64,000 bases of DNA, from the NCBI GenBank assembly GCA_000196815.1, contig FP929003.1, forward strand, positions 2,813,501 to 2,877,500, given 5' to 3'. Shown in pieces: positions 1-8,850 of this stretch; within the stretch, counting starts at the first letter, position 1, and every line of letters begins with the position of its first letter. Source of the stretch: Nitrospira defluvii. Lineage in GTDB: Bacteria > Nitrospirota > Nitrospiria > Nitrospirales > Nitrospiraceae. The translations under genes were made by a program, and so were the position numbers. The notes below the pieces were generated by a model that did no database searches, was not told where the DNA came from, and saw only the letters and a list, made by a program, of their open reading frames with translations.

Positions 1-320
1 CAGGCTTCTAACTGATCCGAAAACACCAACGCGTCAAGATGATAGATCAATATATATTGGTACTCACTGAAGGAACGGTAAAAGGTTTCGGACAATAAGA
101 GGCGTGTATTCGCGGCGACACTCCCGAAATATTCATCGCCAAAACGCTTGAGCGAACAACCCGGCAAATCGATGCTGAGTGAGTTCGGCACAACCAGATA
201 CTTGTCATATGCGTGCAGATAATGCGTGAGATGCCGAAAAGAGATCTGCTCATCAGGAGTGAGCTCGCTCCGATTATGCATCGGCACTACGACGGCTACT
301 CGTTTTTGATGTATTTTCAC
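1..320 (-). CDS. DUF5672 family protein, 3' part cut by window edge
   Basis: The reading frame starts at a GTG (318-320) and runs open to base 1, so only about 106 N-terminal codons are present. The start reads VKIHQKRVAVVVPMHNRSEL, followed by DEQISFRHLTHYL, YDKYLVVP and YILIYHLDALVFSD. This is the usual opening of DUF5672 proteins, which sit in polysaccharide clusters and look like GT-A type glycosyltransferases. An in-frame TGA seven codons upstream limits the start to this GTG, and I see no strong ribosome binding site. It is the last gene of the long minus-strand sugar operon, 120 bases after the SGNH gene. The family is clear; the enzymatic role is inferred. Confidence 0.72.
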   Translation of the reverse strand, partial: MKIHQKRVAVVVPMHNRSELTPDEQISFRHLTHYLHAYDKYLVVPNSLSIDLPGCSLKRFGDEYFGSVAANTRLLLSETFYRSFSEYQYILIYHLDALVFSDQLEA

Positions 321-440
321 CGTTTCAACCCGTCCATTTCAAAGCATTCTGTACTGATCAACGCCACCGCAGGTTACAAACAAGTATGTAGCAGAACACA
401 CTTACCGGCTCGACTTTTCGACACACACGATCAGCAGACG

Positions 441-1892
441 TCACAGCTTCCCTAACTGCCTGAGCACCTCTTCGCCTACGAGCTTATGCCCGGCTTCATT
501 ATAGTGGGCGTATCGTCGAAACGGAAAAAGCGATAAAGGATCCGGATGGGTGACAAATACCTCATGCATGTCCATTACATGCAGCTTCAACCGCCTGGCT
601 ATCCCCAGCACGTTGTCGCGATCCTTGCTGGCCAATTCAGGGAGGCGATATCGTTCCCACGTGGGCAGATAGACGAACACGACACGCCCATCCCACGTCT
701 TTGCCGTTGCCTGGGCCTCGGCCAGAATACGCTCGAACAGTTGAAGGTCTTCCGGAGCAGCAGGTGCGCCGGAATGACGAAGGAACTCGAGCAATTCAGC
801 CGGAAACCCCTGTTCTGCTGGGCGGCGCTCATAAAATGACTGCACGGCATGACGGAGATGGTGAAGCTTCAGGATGTTCTCAAGAGAGATCGGAGCGGTC
901 GCCTTTGCCATTGCGGCATCAAGATAGTCCCTTAACGAATGATCGATCTCAGGTTGCCGCTCAAATAAGTGTTGAGAAAATGAGGATGACAAATACTTCA
1001 TCAAGAGCGGAGAGTTCTTCTCCCATCCGTCGAGATCTCTGAGATCATTGCCTTCATAATAAAACCACAGCACCAGTTTCGGCTTAAGTACCGGACCATA
1101 CTCTTTAAGCGTGGCTAAGCTCGTGAGCGGACCATGGCTATTTACGCCCAAATTCATCGTATTCGGATGATGCCCCCGGACCACGGCCACGAATCCTTTG
1201 TCTGACGAAACACACACTCCATGGGTATAGGAATCACCCAGCGCAAGAATTTCGACCGGTCTGTGCTCCCACATGCCACGCGGATTGTGAAAGCCGTGTT
1301 CATCGCTTTCGTATACGACATATTCGCCGCTCTCGTTACAAAACACCGTCGTCGTAGTGGCCATTCCAGCCACGGGCAAGAATTCCTCATGCTGGCTAGT
1401 CAGTACGGATTGGATGCTGTCACTGGATGACGGTGCAAACAGGACCATCGGAAAGACATCCGGATACGCATTGACGCCATGTGCCCGCATATCCAGGATC
1501 ACCTCCAAGCGCGATCGAGCATCGAACTTCTGGTGAGTCTCCTGCACAGTTTTCATTCGTTCAGCCGCAACCCGTACGTTTGCGTCCTGAGGGAAGCTTA
1601 ACCACGCTTGAGCCCCCAAGGAGGTAATTGCTGTGCCGGAATAGGCGAGGAGCAATTCAGCCAGATATACCGCGACACATGTGGATACGCCGACAAGCAC
1701 ACTATTGATCCTGAGGGATTCCGGTATTCGTACGCCGAGCGCCAGTATTACGGCAAACCCCACGAACACCAGATAACGGAGCGACATGCCATGGCGCCAT
1801 ACCAAGAAAACTAACAAGCCCGCACAGAGCGCAGCCCCTAACAAAAGCACACAATTTGCCAATATTCCCAGCTGGCGCCCAAGCTTAGCCAT
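441..1892 (-). CDS. Membrane-anchored SGNH/GDSL hydrolase-like protein
   Basis: A 483-residue protein. Residues 10-85 hold about three hydrophobic helices, and the rest is an SGNH-type domain: block I GDSYTHG near residue 218, a Gly block in NLGVNSHGP, the GND block in YYEGNDLRDL, and a C-terminal His in HYNEAGHKLV. Such proteins add or remove acyl groups on glycans at the membrane. The usual DxxH catalytic pair is not intact: the position three before the His is Arg (RRYAH), so activity may be altered, or the protein may be an AlgX/AlgJ-like acyltransferase relative. It lies 92 bases after the GT-B glycosyltransferase in the same operon. The substrate is unknown. Confidence 0.7.
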   Translation of the reverse strand: MAKLGRQLGILANCVLLLGAALCAGLLVFLVWRHGMSLRYLVFVGFAVILALGVRIPESLRINSVLVGVSTCVAVYLAELLLAYSGTAITSLGAQAWLSFPQDANVRVAAERMKTVQETHQKFDARSRLEVILDMRAHGVNAYPDVFPMVLFAPSSSDSIQSVLTSQHEEFLPVAGMATTTTVFCNESGEYVVYESDEHGFHNPRGMWEHRPVEILALGDSYTHGVCVSSDKGFVAVVRGHHPNTMNLGVNSHGPLTSLATLKEYGPVLKPKLVLWFYYEGNDLRDLDGWEKNSPLLMKYLSSSFSQHLFERQPEIDHSLRDYLDAAMAKATAPISLENILKLHHLRHAVQSFYERRPAEQGFPAELLEFLRHSGAPAAPEDLQLFERILAEAQATAKTWDGRVVFVYLPTWERYRLPELASKDRDNVLGIARRLKLHVMDMHEVFVTHPDPLSLFPFRRYAHYNEAGHKLVGEEVLRQLGKL

Positions 1893-1984
1893 TCGTCAAT
1901 TCGCTCCCTACGCCCCACAGAGGCTTGACGGCGAAGACATGGTCCTCCGCCTTCTCCGAAGCGAACATCTTCAGGCAGATGCTG

Positions 1985-3193
1985 CTATCGTCTTCCATGC
2001 TTTGCCAAAATCATTTCTATGGTTGCACGATAGGAACGCGCAAATTTCTCCGGCGTGTTATTGTTGTGGGCCGCCTCCCACGCTTTCTTAGCCCTCCGAC
2101 GCAAATCATCCGCAGACATTGCAGCAATCTCGCGCACCTGACGCATGATGGTTTCAATCGAGGCGTCTTCCAAAAGAAAACCAAAATTCTCCACGTCAAT
2201 TGAAGCTTCATAGGTCACGACAGGGATTACCCCAGCAGCCATGGTCTCTACCACAGCCGCCGCCCCTGCCTCAGAACAAGAGGGAAAGACATGTGCAAGG
2301 GATTGCTCCAACACCATTCGAAACTCCTCACTGGACTTATCAAGCCAACCGACACACTTGATATTCGGCGTGTGGAACAATTCTTTCCTATAAACATTCA
2401 CAAACTCTGGCTCATTGCGCACGGGCCCCACAATGGTGAGCTGGCATTCCGGCATTCTCACGAAAGCCTCCAGCACCAAGTCGAGTCCCTTGTGAACCAT
2501 TCCTCGACTTCCAAACCAAAGAAACCGGCGACGGGACTCATCGAAATCTTTGTTCTCCGGCCAAGGCCACATCTGTTGGACAACCATAGGTAAGCGAAAA
2601 ATCGGCTTATCCGCATAGGTATATGTGTTCACCGTAAACTCATTGCCGCAGGTTGTGAGGTAATCTGCGTGCTCAACCCCTAAATGCGGGGTTTCTAATC
2701 GATTCGGCGGAACCGTGAGCCCCTTCCGCCGCTGAAACGCCAACATTCTGACCATTTCTGCCGAGTTTTGGTAGACAATCTGAGCCGTATCACAGTGCAA
2801 AATCTTGATGCAGGTAGAAGGCAAATAAGGTTGTAGTCGCTGCAAATTCAGACGTGTATCAACCACGATATCGTACGGCTTCCAGGGAATGAATCTCTGA
2901 TTCTCACAGTGAATCACATCTACGTCATAGCCCAAATCGACAAAGGTCTGAGCCATGATGATAGTCTTCAGAAACTGAGGGTGACTGGTGGGAATGGGTT
3001 GCCCTCGCATTTTACAGAGCAACCCATGATTGTCGTATGAAATCAACACGTGGCCGTGTGAACTCCCCGCGGCGTGCAAGGAAACAACACCCCCACGGAA
3101 CTGAGGCCAGACACGGCAAACCGCAGTAATCACCTCTCGTCCCCATAGATACAGTTGGTACCGTTGCAAGTATCGCCACAACCGTTTCAGCAC
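1985..3193 (-). CDS. GT-B glycosyltransferase (family 1/4 type)
   Basis: About 402 residues. The N-terminal half binds the acceptor. The C-terminal half is a Glycos_transf_1-type domain, with WFGSRGMVHKGLDLVLEAF around residue 230 and the donor-site string SCSEAGAAAVVETMAAGVIP around 325, including the conserved E-x7-E pattern. I chose the GTG at 3191-3193 because AGAGG lies five bases upstream and the start nearly abuts the stop of the preceding gene (GTGCTGA). A slightly longer GTG start at 3208 is possible. It should add a sugar to the glycan made by this cluster, in the cytoplasm; donor and linkage cannot be read from sequence. Confidence 0.82.
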   Translation of the reverse strand: MLKRLWRYLQRYQLYLWGREVITAVCRVWPQFRGGVVSLHAAGSSHGHVLISYDNHGLLCKMRGQPIPTSHPQFLKTIIMAQTFVDLGYDVDVIHCENQRFIPWKPYDIVVDTRLNLQRLQPYLPSTCIKILHCDTAQIVYQNSAEMVRMLAFQRRKGLTVPPNRLETPHLGVEHADYLTTCGNEFTVNTYTYADKPIFRLPMVVQQMWPWPENKDFDESRRRFLWFGSRGMVHKGLDLVLEAFVRMPECQLTIVGPVRNEPEFVNVYRKELFHTPNIKCVGWLDKSSEEFRMVLEQSLAHVFPSCSEAGAAAVVETMAAGVIPVVTYEASIDVENFGFLLEDASIETIMRQVREIAAMSADDLRRRAKKAWEAAHNNNTPEKFARSYRATIEMILAKHGRR

Positions 3194-4131
3194 GTCGCCC
3201 TCTGCCACTCTTCAGGAATTGGCCAACCAATATGCCGCCCCCCACCTACTGCGGCAATCCATTGATGAAAATCCAGAGGATGGGAATCGATATGATGCAT
3301 CCCGCCTTGGGTCCAGAGCCTCCAACTCGGACCGAATAATGGACTACGCGAAGCGGGCTGCTCACGGTAGGTTGAAGGAGTCAGCTCCGTAATTTCCAAC
3401 GACCGTACTTTTGTCCCATAGACCGGAAAACAGTCCTGTTCAAAGCTAAGGATGCGATCGCCGACAACCACTACTCGTCCCGCCGGCCTTGCGATATGGG
3501 GGTTCTCTTGAATGATCGGAGATCGAGGATGCTCCTGCCAGGGACCTCCAAGGTTAGGAGCATGCCATCGACCGTGATAATAAAAGATGGAACTATCATT
3601 GAAACGATGGCCCCGGAGCAACGCGTCGGTACACTCCCACTTTGTCGGAAATGACCAAGCTTCGTAGAGACGCACACTCTCTGTCTGGTGGGCTTCCGGA
3701 ATCATATAATATCGGCCGTGCCACTCAAAACGTAGGGATAAGACAGGTGCAATGATTCACCCACTACAACTTCCTGATAGCTCCAAGCAAACCCATTCTT
3801 GCTGGTGGCCCAGGCAATCTGACCACAATCAGCATCAAAATTATATACTTCGAAAAACATGTGCCACCGATCCCCTACTCGAAGCAGGAATGGATCCGCG
3901 ACGAACATCGCCCTCACATCCGAAACATCTTCCCGAGTCAGTACCGGACTGAGTCCCCCTGGCGCGTGGCGAAGACGCAAGGGCGACGCCCCGGTGTCAG
4001 TCCTAACGACCAGAGTTGATGAAGAGCCCTCTGCCCCCAAACAATTGGTCCGCATTGCTCAAAGGACAAAGCTCGCGAATTTTTCGCTTCGCATACCACT
4101 TCAGGACCTGCTGCATCGCTGCAGCGGTCAT
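3187..4131 (-). pseudogene. GINT1-like glycosyltransferase, interrupted by three -1 frameshifts
   Basis: The gene opens with an ATG that overlaps the stop of the upstream SDR (ATGA, 4128-4131) and ends at 3187. Its protein is spread over three frames. The start reads MTAAAMQQVLKWYAKRK, the middle contains VLTREDVSDVRAMFVADPF and WHMFFEVYNF, and the last 172 codons start YYMIPEAHQTESVRLYEA. This is the layout of the N-terminal domain family of glucosamine inositolphosphorylceramide transferase 1-like proteins, common in bacterial glycan clusters. The clearest break is the A run at 3727-3730, where YPYV and EWHGRYYMIPE join only if one base is added. Two more breaks lie near 4034-4038 (C5 run) and 4001-4006. 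All three look like single-base losses, so they are either real decay or homopolymer errors. Confidence 0.72.
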
Positions 4132-5057
4132 GCACGCCCCATAGCAGCATGAGTAGTGTACCAAGCAATCGTCCGCCTCAATCCCTCATCCAGGGTAATC
4201 TGCGCACGCCACTTCAACAGTTGGTTGGTTTGCATGGTATCGGCGCTTCGCACCGGTTCCGACGGGCGATCCGGCAACATACCGAATAGCGGTTGCGTCC
4301 GCTCTCCCATCAGTAAGAAAATCCGCTCGACCACCGACCGGACTGTCCGGTTAGTTCCCGTTCCGACATCAAAACAGTTCCCCTCAATGTCGGGAACTGC
4401 CGCAGCCGCCAGGAACGCCTCCACGAGATCATCGATAAAAATCCAATCCACCTCCCAGAGGCAGGAAGACAGCCGGGGGGATTCTCCCCTGAGAAGTGAA
4501 AGAATGACGGATGGAATAATTTTGCTTCGGTCCTGGCCTGGCCCGAATGTCATGAACGGAGTAAGAACTACGGTCGGCGTCTGATAGAGCAAATGAAACA
4601 TTCGCGCATAGGCGCTCGACGTCCATTTTGCCGCCGCATAGGGAGAACTTGGAATCGGTGCGTGCTCGCCCCAAGCCGGTTCGGTAAGTGATCCGGTCAT
4701 CACAATACGGCCAGAGCCAGCCTCTGTTCCCGCCACAAGTATATTAACAGCGCTTACCACAAGCCCTTCGAGGGTAGGTAATACGAGAGCAAGGTCCGGT
4801 TTCGCGCCAGCAGAGCCAGCCAAATGGTACACCACCATTGGATTCAGGTCCGTCAGCAGTTTCCGCACACGATCGATGGCCGTAAGATCGACCTGCCACC
4901 AAATCGGCCCACCCGGCTCCGATCTCCGCTCAACGCGTGAAGTCGCGTGTACCTCCGCCCCCAGATCGAGCAACCGTCGACACAGATGTGATCCGAGAAA
5001 CCCACTGCCTCCCGTTACGAGTATTCTTTGGCCACGCCACAGATTAAGATTTGCCAT
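4128..5057 (-). CDS. NAD-dependent epimerase/dehydratase (SDR)
   Basis: A 309-residue extended SDR that modifies a nucleotide sugar. The Rossmann glycine motif is VTGGSGFLGSHL near residue 18, the catalytic YxxxK is in SPYAAAKWTSSAYARMF near 150, and a C-terminal substrate-binding region contains CFDVGTGTNRTVRSV. I chose the ATG at 5055-5057 (MANLNLWRGQRILVTG) because the frame upstream lacks family character and antisense-overlaps nothing useful. It follows the dioxygenase-like gene by 13 bases and its stop overlaps the next ATG. The exact reaction (4-reductase, epimerase or dehydratase) is not decidable here. It may complete the sugar begun by the cytidylyltransferase or UDP-glucose dehydrogenase genes. 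Confidence 0.82.
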   Translation of the reverse strand: MANLNLWRGQRILVTGGSGFLGSHLCRRLLDLGAEVHATSRVERRSEPGGPIWWQVDLTAIDRVRKLLTDLNPMVVYHLAGSAGAKPDLALVLPTLEGLVVSAVNILVAGTEAGSGRIVMTGSLTEPAWGEHAPIPSSPYAAAKWTSSAYARMFHLLYQTPTVVLTPFMTFGPGQDRSKIIPSVILSLLRGESPRLSSCLWEVDWIFIDDLVEAFLAAAAVPDIEGNCFDVGTGTNRTVRSVVERIFLLMGERTQPLFGMLPDRPSEPVRSADTMQTNQLLKWRAQITLDEGLRRTIAWYTTHAAMGRA

Positions 5058-5070
5058 AGAAGCAATACGT

Positions 5071-6012
5071 TTACAGAGACGAAGTGGGGGCATCCTTCGG
5101 TTTGTACTGCAACTCGCCGTTTTCCTGCGCGCCATCATCGTAGAGCGCGACGATCTCGGCAGGGATTTGGGACAAGTCTGTTCCGCGCAGGTAGTCTCGC
5201 ATGGTCGTTCCTGTGCACTCTTCATCAACATGAGGTGCGCCCCGGCGAGCGGCAGCATCATCCACATTCACCACACGGAAATCGATACTGAATCGGGTCT
5301 TGCCGGAGGTATTCGGCACACTCGAATGCAGTTGAGCCGCCGAAAACAGAATAATTCCGCCGGCAGGAACAATGATGCGAATTTGGGGATCGATCTCAAT
5401 CGTTTCAATAGGCTTGGAAAGGGGGCGTGGGTCGGCTTTCAGAAATTGAGAGACATGTCCGCCCCGATGTTGCTTGTTCCACTCATAATAATTGTGACTG
5501 CGGGAATCATTCTTGACAGCCCGATTCCAATACTTGGGATGAAAGGCCATCGCATTATCCGAACGGATGTCGTAAATAGGAATCCACCAATTGATTTGAC
5601 AAGGCGGGGCCGAATACCAAGTATCCCGATGCGGATGCCACGCATAGGCTATCCCGGTCGTCAGATAGTTGTCGCTGGTTGAACTTCGCATTTTGGGGAC
5701 ATCAAAGTAAGTTTTCTCAGGATCAGCTCCCATCTCCGACAACAACCCTCGCAGGTGTTTCTTGGAATCCGGGTGATGAATAAAGTGTGGCTTCAGCTTA
5801 CCTAGCACTTCAGCGTATTGCTCAACCGGCATCTGATATTGCGCGGTCTCAGGATCGAGCGGGGCAAACGCCTCTTCGATCAACTTGCGCGCATGGGCCA
5901 CCAACGCCAGGGAATGCTCTCGAGGTGAATACGCTACCAACTGCCCTTCAAAAATCAGTTTTCTTCTCTCGTCATCTGTCAATTGGGCATCATAGTAAAT
6001 TGTGTTATTCAT
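5071..6012 (-). CDS. Phytanoyl-CoA dioxygenase-like 2OG-Fe(II) oxygenase
   Basis: A 313-residue protein with the pattern of the 2-oxoglutarate/iron oxygenase superfamily. The HxD half of the metal triad is HPHRDTW near residue 125. A distal His and 2OG-binding Arg candidate lie in LHSSVPNTSGKTRFSIDFR near 245-265, and the core strand reads IIVPAGGIILFSAAQ. Such enzymes hydroxylate or desaturate small molecules and sugars. It starts with ATG, preceded by AGGAGG-like sequence (CAAAGGAGGTAACG). It lies between the aminopeptidase-like gene and an SDR in the sugar operon, so a sugar or a sugar-bound acyl group is a plausible substrate, though this is inference. Confidence 0.75.
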   Translation of the reverse strand: MNNTIYYDAQLTDDERRKLIFEGQLVAYSPREHSLALVAHARKLIEEAFAPLDPETAQYQMPVEQYAEVLGKLKPHFIHHPDSKKHLRGLLSEMGADPEKTYFDVPKMRSSTSDNYLTTGIAYAWHPHRDTWYSAPPCQINWWIPIYDIRSDNAMAFHPKYWNRAVKNDSRSHNYYEWNKQHRGGHVSQFLKADPRPLSKPIETIEIDPQIRIIVPAGGIILFSAAQLHSSVPNTSGKTRFSIDFRVVNVDDAAARRGAPHVDEECTGTTMRDYLRGTDLSQIPAEIVALYDDGAQENGELQYKPKDAPTSSL

Positions 6013-6169
6013 TCGTTACCTCCTTTGGCGTTACGCGCTTGATGATGCGCGTTCGCAGCCGGACCGCGATGCAGCACTCACTCACAAACACCCCGCCCAC
6101 CCAAGAACCATCCCACTGCGGCTAGCATCACTCCGAGTTCTGATTCCTACCTGGCACGCTCTCGGCAAC

Positions 6170-7483
6170 TTAACCAGCAGGACGCAGCAATCCCTGCCCC
6201 TCCAACGCATCAGCGGCTAGCTTGATGGTTAAAAAGGGCAACCCCGCTCGCTCAGCTATTTTCAACAAGGTGTGATCCCCGTCAGAGAGGTTCAAGACCC
6301 AGAGAAGAGCCATCTCCGCGCTCCGCCCCGTGACGTTTCCTCCGATGGTGCGATAGAGACCACGTTTGCCTAGCTGCGGTTCGCAATAGGGGGACGTGTT
6401 GACGTACCCCCTATCTGACTCCAATACCTCTACGACTGACTGGACCACCTGAAGAGATCGCGACAGTGATGTCGGTTTGACAAAATCGAGATTGTCGCCA
6501 GATGTGTGGTACTCCGGATATCCTCCATTCGCCCGACGCATGAAACATCCGACGGGAAGGTTAAACCCCGGTGAACCGTACTGACGCTCATCGTATCCAT
6601 AGGGGATAAACTCTGTGACCTCAAATGACTCTCCCGAGTGTCGTAAGACATGGGCAAATGCCTCATCAATGTCAGCATGACCAACTCGACTCTTCTTGTA
6701 GGTGAAGCCACCTTCATCGCCCACACCGGTCAGGACAAAGCCATGCTTGATGTTGGACACTTTCTGCTGGTTGAGGGCCAGCCAGGTGATCGCCCCGATA
6801 GTAACTGGAAGGAAGAGGAAACGATATGAGTATCGACGACGTGAACTAGTCTGTAACGATTTAGCCAAGAACGTCGCCACCGCAATTCCTGACAGGTTGT
6901 CATTGCACAAGGATGGATGACAGGCATGACATGAAATGAGCACTTCTTCTGCAGTGTCCCCTGGCAAATAGTATTCGCCATAGGTGAGGTGTCCCGGCTT
7001 CAAGGACGAGTCAATCACGACGTCATAGTCCTCATCACGAAGGTCCAGATATTGGCGATGGCTCAGACAAAATCCCCAAGACTCTTTGTAATAAGACGTT
7101 CTGTAGGGGATCCAATCTGGATGATCCGGCAGGGTGAAGAGGTGTGCTTTGAGCTCGCGTAGCGGCATACGCGCTGCGATCGGGGTGCTGTAGCTTACCA
7201 CATGCAAGTTGGATTGCTTAAAATCAATAACTCGCACTCCCTGACGATCAGCCACGTATGCATCCCGAATATTCCACTCGAGCGGGACCGTCCAATCAAA
7301 CACCTGCGTTCCGCTTGGCACGGCAGTGATGCTCAACGGAATATGCTGTTGAATGCGCCCGAACGTGTCCCGGATACCCTGCCCTGTAATACTTCGACAG
7401 ATCGGATAGAGTTCAGAGATAAATCGATACATCTCCTCGCCGCAACCGTCCGGCAAAACTCTGCTTACACCAGAACTCTTCAC
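6170..7483 (-). CDS. DUF4910 aminopeptidase-like protein with C-terminal winged helix
   Basis: A 437-residue protein. The N-terminal part (MYRFISELYPICRSITGQG) and the nested DUF2172-type segment are typical of the DUF4910 family, which has an M28-like zinc aminopeptidase fold. Possible metal ligands are in SCHACHPSLCNDNLSG near residue 190 and in GYPEYHTSGDNLDFV near 340. The last 80 residues look like a winged-helix module (LLKIAERAGLPFLTIKLAADAL). The GTG at 7483 has GAGGG nine bases upstream. Members of this family recur in surface-glycan clusters, where they may deacylate or act on aminoacyl-sugars; no reaction is established that I know of. Confidence 0.75.
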   Translation of the reverse strand: MKSSGVSRVLPDGCGEEMYRFISELYPICRSITGQGIRDTFGRIQQHIPLSITAVPSGTQVFDWTVPLEWNIRDAYVADRQGVRVIDFKQSNLHVVSYSTPIAARMPLRELKAHLFTLPDHPDWIPYRTSYYKESWGFCLSHRQYLDLRDEDYDVVIDSSLKPGHLTYGEYYLPGDTAEEVLISCHACHPSLCNDNLSGIAVATFLAKSLQTSSRRRYSYRFLFLPVTIGAITWLALNQQKVSNIKHGFVLTGVGDEGGFTYKKSRVGHADIDEAFAHVLRHSGESFEVTEFIPYGYDERQYGSPGFNLPVGCFMRRANGGYPEYHTSGDNLDFVKPTSLSRSLQVVQSVVEVLESDRGYVNTSPYCEPQLGKRGLYRTIGGNVTGRSAEMALLWVLNLSDGDHTLLKIAERAGLPFLTIKLAADALEGQGLLRPAG

Positions 7484-7518
7484 GTCACCAGGCCCTCAAT
7501 ATCCTCACCCACCAAGAT

Positions 7519-8787
7519 TCACTTGGCAAAAGAGCTTCCCTCTACATATTGATCAGGGCATATTCGAACTTCCGGAATCGGCACAACAAACTGTCCGCCC
7601 CAATTTCTGACGTAGCTCATTTGCTTCATGATTTCTTCTTTGAGATTCCAGGCAAGAATCAACACATAGTCGGGCTTCGTTTCCTTGATGCGTTCCGGGT
7701 CATGAATAGGAATATGCACCCCGGGTAGCCAATGTCCTTGCTTATATGTGCTTCTGTCCACGAGGTAATCGACAAAGTCCTGGCGTACCCCGCAATAATT
7801 GAGCAGCGTACTGGCCTTCGCCGCGGCACCATATGCGACTATTGATTTCCCCTCACGTTTTGCCCGAATCAGGAACTCCAGAAGCGCTCGTTTCACCTCT
7901 CGGGCTTTCTCCGAAAAGGAAAGATAGTGAGCGAGCGTCGCGAAGCCCTGTGCTTCCTCCTTCTTCTTCAGAGCCATCAATCGCTCAGTCACCGGCTTTA
8001 ACTGATGCTCATCATGACGAGCGTAGATTCGCAACGAACCACCATGCGTCGATATCTCATCGACGTCGAAAATAGTCAGGCCATGTTTCGCGAAGACCTG
8101 ATTCACGGTAGTCAGCGAAAAATAGGAAAAATGCTCATGATAAATCGTATCGAACTGATTCAGAGCCATGAGATGCATCAGATGAGGAAACTCAATCGTG
8201 ATAATCCCCTCAGGTGCCAGGAGAATTTTGAGCCCTCCGACGAAATCATTCAGGTCCGGCACGTGTGCCAAAACATTATTACCGATGATCAAGTCAGGAC
8301 GCCTTTCCTCCGCCACTAACTCTCGTGCAGTCTGGGTCCCGAAAAACTTTACACAGGATGGAACACCTTTCTTGATGGCCACTTCAGCTACATTCTTGGC
8401 TGGCTCGATCCCCAGCACGCGAATGCCTCGAGCAACAAAATTTTGGAGCAGATAGCCGTCATTGCTCGCGATTTCCACGACATAACTTTGAGCACCCAGC
8501 GAGAATCGTTCCACGGCCATATCGACATAATCTTTGGCGTGTTGGAGAAACACGTCGGAGAACGAGGAGAAATATGCGTAATCAGAGAAGATGTGGTCAG
8601 GGCTCTCAAATTCTTCTAGTTGAACTAACAGACACTGCTCACACACAAATGCCCGCAATGGATAAAACGGCTCCATCTGGTTTAGTTGATGGGCCTTTAA
8701 ATATGAATTGGCCAACGGAGACATGCCCAGGTCAAGAAAGACGTGCTGCAGAAGCGTCCCACAAAATCGACATCCGTCACGAAGCAT
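7519..8787 (-). CDS. Deoxysugar C-methyltransferase (SAM-dependent)
   Basis: A 422-residue three-part enzyme. Residues 1-65 are the zinc-binding N-terminal domain (CRFCG near residue 6 and CEQC near 50). A class I SAM-methyltransferase core follows, with VVEIASNDGYLL near 105. The C-terminal domain contains IVAYGAAAKASTLLNYCG near 320. This is the NovU/TylC3-type family that adds a methyl branch to carbon 3 or 5 of a nucleotide-activated keto-deoxysugar. A strong AAAGGAG lies eight bases before the ATG. With the cytidylyltransferase and SDRs nearby, it suggests a branched-chain sugar in the exported glycan. Family confidence is high; the exact sugar is unknown. Confidence 0.87.
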   Translation of the reverse strand: MLRDGCRFCGTLLQHVFLDLGMSPLANSYLKAHQLNQMEPFYPLRAFVCEQCLLVQLEEFESPDHIFSDYAYFSSFSDVFLQHAKDYVDMAVERFSLGAQSYVVEIASNDGYLLQNFVARGIRVLGIEPAKNVAEVAIKKGVPSCVKFFGTQTARELVAEERRPDLIIGNNVLAHVPDLNDFVGGLKILLAPEGIITIEFPHLMHLMALNQFDTIYHEHFSYFSLTTVNQVFAKHGLTIFDVDEISTHGGSLRIYARHDEHQLKPVTERLMALKKKEEAQGFATLAHYLSFSEKAREVKRALLEFLIRAKREGKSIVAYGAAAKASTLLNYCGVRQDFVDYLVDRSTYKQGHWLPGVHIPIHDPERIKETKPDYVLILAWNLKEEIMKQMSYVRNWGGQFVVPIPEVRICPDQYVEGSSFAK

Positions 8788-8850
8788 GACCTGTTCTCCT
8801 TTGGCTAGAACGATAACAGCAGGGGTGTGCAGTCACTCAAGCGAGTCTCT

